A DNA stretch of 7,543 bases from contig WFXI01000109.1 in assembly GCA_015490675.1 (NCBI GenBank), positions 1 to 7,543 of the forward strand, written 5' to 3'. Position 1 is the stretch's first letter, and the number at the start of each line of letters is the position of its first letter. Positions 6,055-7,543 of this stretch are shown here, piece by piece. Below the pieces are notes generated by a model, which worked only from the letters and a program-made list of their open reading frames with translations, searched no databases and was not told the origin of the DNA. A program made the position numbers and the translations under genes. This DNA is from Hydrogenothermaceae bacterium. GTDB taxonomy: Bacteria > Aquificota > Aquificia > Aquificales > Hydrogenothermaceae.

Positions 6055-7194
6055 ATGGAAAATTTAAATTTAGATGCAAAAAGCCCTTCAAAAATAAAAG
6101 TTTTTGGTATTGGTGGTGGTGGAAGTAATGCTGTTGCCAGAATGTATCAGGAAGGACTAAATGATGTTGAGCTTTACATTGTAAATACAGATTTACAACA
6201 TCTTAATATGTTACCTGTTCCTAATAAGATTCATATTGGAGAAAACATCACAAGAGGACTTGGTGCTGGTGCAAAGCCTGAAATAGGTGAAGCAGCTGCT
6301 AAAGAAAATCTAGACAAGATAAAAGAAGCTATGGACGGGGCAGATATGGTGTTTATTGCTGCAGGTCTTGGAGGAGGAACAGGAACAGGGGCTTCTCCTG
6401 TAATTGCACAGGCAGCTAAAGAACTTGGTATTTTAACTGTGGCTGTTGTTTCTTTACCATTCAATTTTGAAGGACCTTTGAGAAAAAGAATTGCTGAAAG
6501 TGGTTTAAATAAACTTAAAGATGTAGTTGATACCTACCTTGTAATTAATAATGAGAGATTAACTGAAATTGCAAGTAGTGAACTTTCCATTATGGAAACC
6601 TTTAAACTTGTTGATGATATTTTATACAGGGCTGTAAGAGGAATTACAGATATAATTTACAAACCAGGGCTTGTTAATGTTGATTTTGCAGATGTAAAAA
6701 CAATTATGGAAGGTGGCGGAAAAGCATTAATTGGAATAGGAAGTGGAACAGGAAAAAGCAAAATTGAAAATGCAGTTAAAGATGCTACAACTTCTCCATT
6801 ACTTGAAGGAACATCTATCAAAGGTGCTAAAAGACTTCTTGTTAATGTTGAAATGAGTCCTGAACTTTCATATATGGAATTAAATGAGGCTATTTCTCAA
6901 ATAAAAGAGGCTGCCCACGAAGAATGTCAAATTATATTTGGAGCAACTATAGATAATGAGGCAGAAGATGAAATAAGATTAATAGTTGTTGCTACAGAAT
7001 TTGAAAGTGAAAAAGACCAACCTAGAAAACAAACAACAACAAAAAGACCTATTAGTAGAAGACTAATCTCTGAGGAACCTGAAGAGAAAGAAGAAAAAAT
7101 TATCAAAAAACCTCCTATAGATGAAGAAATTTATCCAGATTTAGAGTTTCCTCCTTACCTTAGAAGAAAGAAAAAAGGTGATAATATCAATTGA
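6055..7194 (+). CDS. ftsZ: Cell division GTPase FtsZ
   Basis: Bacterial tubulin that forms the Z ring at mid-cell. Length (379) is normal. Seen: GIGGGGSNAV (18-27), NTDLQHL (44-50), the tubulin signature GGGTGTG (106-112), FEGPLRKR (138-145), and the T7 loop NVDFADV (208-214) with both catalytic aspartates (210 and 213) that complete the GTPase site of the next subunit. KALIGIG (223-229) follows. The globular core ends near residue 315. A charged linker of about 40 residues (E/K-rich) then leads to the C-terminal peptide DLEFPPYLRRKKK (362-374), the docking site for FtsA and other partners. Eight residues, basic then polar, extend beyond its RR. The stop TGA overlaps the pgsA start as TTGA. 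Confidence 0.98.
   Translation: MENLNLDAKSPSKIKVFGIGGGGSNAVARMYQEGLNDVELYIVNTDLQHLNMLPVPNKIHIGENITRGLGAGAKPEIGEAAAKENLDKIKEAMDGADMVFIAAGLGGGTGTGASPVIAQAAKELGILTVAVVSLPFNFEGPLRKRIAESGLNKLKDVVDTYLVINNERLTEIASSELSIMETFKLVDDILYRAVRGITDIIYKPGLVNVDFADVKTIMEGGGKALIGIGSGTGKSKIENAVKDATTSPLLEGTSIKGAKRLLVNVEMSPELSYMELNEAISQIKEAAHEECQIIFGATIDNEAEDEIRLIVVATEFESEKDQPRKQTTTKRPISRRLISEEPEEKEEKIIKKPPIDEEIYPDLEFPPYLRRKKKGDNIN
7176..7182 (+). promoter_or_regulatory. Ribosome binding site of pgsA
   Basis: AGGTGAT is complementary to the usual 3' end of 16S rRNA and lies eight bases before the TTG at 7191. An in-frame TAA at 7182-7184 leaves no start further upstream, so it fixes the TTG as the start. Confidence 0.65.
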
Positions 7195-7543
7195 AATTAG
7201 GGATTGCGGACTTTCTTACCCTTTCCCGTCTTTTTCTTACTCCTGTTTTAATAATCTCTGTTCTAAATAACTGGTATATCTTATCAGGTTTAATAGTTTT
7301 ACTTGTTATAATCTCAGATTGGTTAGATGGAATTATTGCAAGAAAATTAAAGAGTGTAACAAAACACGGTGAACTCTTAGACCCAGCTGTAGATAAAATA
7401 TTTACAATTTCAGCCCTTGCTGTATTTGTAGAAAAACATTTTATTTCTTCTATTGTTGTTTTTCTAATTGTTGCCAGAGAAATGATAATTACTTGGCTTA
7501 GAAGTGTTATGGTTAATAGAGGTATTGTAGTTCCTGCTTCAAT
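7191..7543 (+). CDS. pgsA: CDP-diacylglycerol--glycerol-3-phosphate 3-phosphatidyltransferase (3' end missing)
   Basis: Membrane enzyme that makes phosphatidylglycerophosphate, the precursor of phosphatidylglycerol and cardiolipin. The frame is open from TTG at 7191 to the window end, giving 117 complete codons. Seen: an N-terminal LTLSRLFLTPVL (9-20), a hydrophobic segment (about 29-42), and the complete CDP-alcohol phosphotransferase motif D43-x2-D46-G47-x2-A50-R51-x8-G60-x3-D64-x3-D68. AREMIITWLRSVMVNRGIVV (95-114) follows and matches PgsA rather than phosphatidylserine synthase. The start overlaps the ftsZ stop by 4 bases (TTGA), so the two are probably translationally linked. The N-terminus MKLGIADFLTLSR is short and fits the family, supporting the TTG. 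Confidence 0.92.
   Translation, partial: MKLGIADFLTLSRLFLTPVLIISVLNNWYILSGLIVLLVIISDWLDGIIARKLKSVTKHGELLDPAVDKIFTISALAVFVEKHFISSIVVFLIVAREMIITWLRSVMVNRGIVVPAS

Noticed and set aside
6231..6464. Open frame of 77 codons on the minus strand inside ftsZ
   Set aside because: It is antisense to the glycine-rich GTP-binding part of ftsZ. Its Pro/Ala-rich product mirrors the GGT/GGA/GCA codons of ftsZ, so it is a shadow.
1..7543. CRISPR arrays, tRNA or rRNA genes, insertion sequences
   Set aside because: None seen. Coding frames fill almost the whole window and no spaced repeats or RNA gene signatures are visible.

Overview
The window is a compact, one-directional stretch (all genes on +) of a bacterial division and cell wall (dcw) operon. 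By eye it is strongly AT-rich (roughly 30% GC). Arginine is written almost only as AGA/AGG and isoleucine often as ATA, and genes overlap by a few bases. Together with the charged, lysine- and glutamate-rich proteins and a HEPN/MNT toxin-antitoxin pair, this suggests an AT-rich thermophile. My best guess is the Aquificota (Sulfurihydrogenibium/Hydrogenothermaceae-like), but this is inference from general character, not a database match.

Layout. 1-710: 3' part of ftsW (septal glycosyltransferase), cut by the window edge. 712-1752: murG (lipid II synthesis). 1749-2382: a two-gene MntA (nucleotidyltransferase antitoxin) / HepT (HEPN RNase toxin) cassette. 2372-3235: murB. 3228-4115: ddl (D-Ala-D-Ala ligase). 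4108-4788: ftsQ. 4792-6030: ftsA. 6055-7194: ftsZ. 7191-7543: 5' part of pgsA (phosphatidylglycerophosphate synthase), cut by the window edge. There is no intergenic stretch longer than 24 bases, and I see no terminator or RNA gene. The operon runs through both ends of the window.

How the genes work together. MurB and Ddl supply the UDP-MurNAc precursor and the D-Ala-D-Ala dipeptide. MurG makes lipid II, and FtsW polymerises it at the septum. FtsQ links the periplasmic divisome to the cytoplasmic FtsA-FtsZ ring, and PgsA makes anionic phospholipid for the same membrane. The set is the usual dcw order with one striking change. Where murC commonly lies, between murG and murB, there is an intact MntA/HepT toxin-antitoxin pair. 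It overlaps murG by 4 bases upstream and murB by 11 bases downstream, so a toxin system is read through, and possibly translationally coupled to, essential wall genes. The cassette is bounded by a short ATGAAA repeat, and collapsing that repeat would give a clean ATGA murG-murB overlap. This is the most interesting feature of the window.
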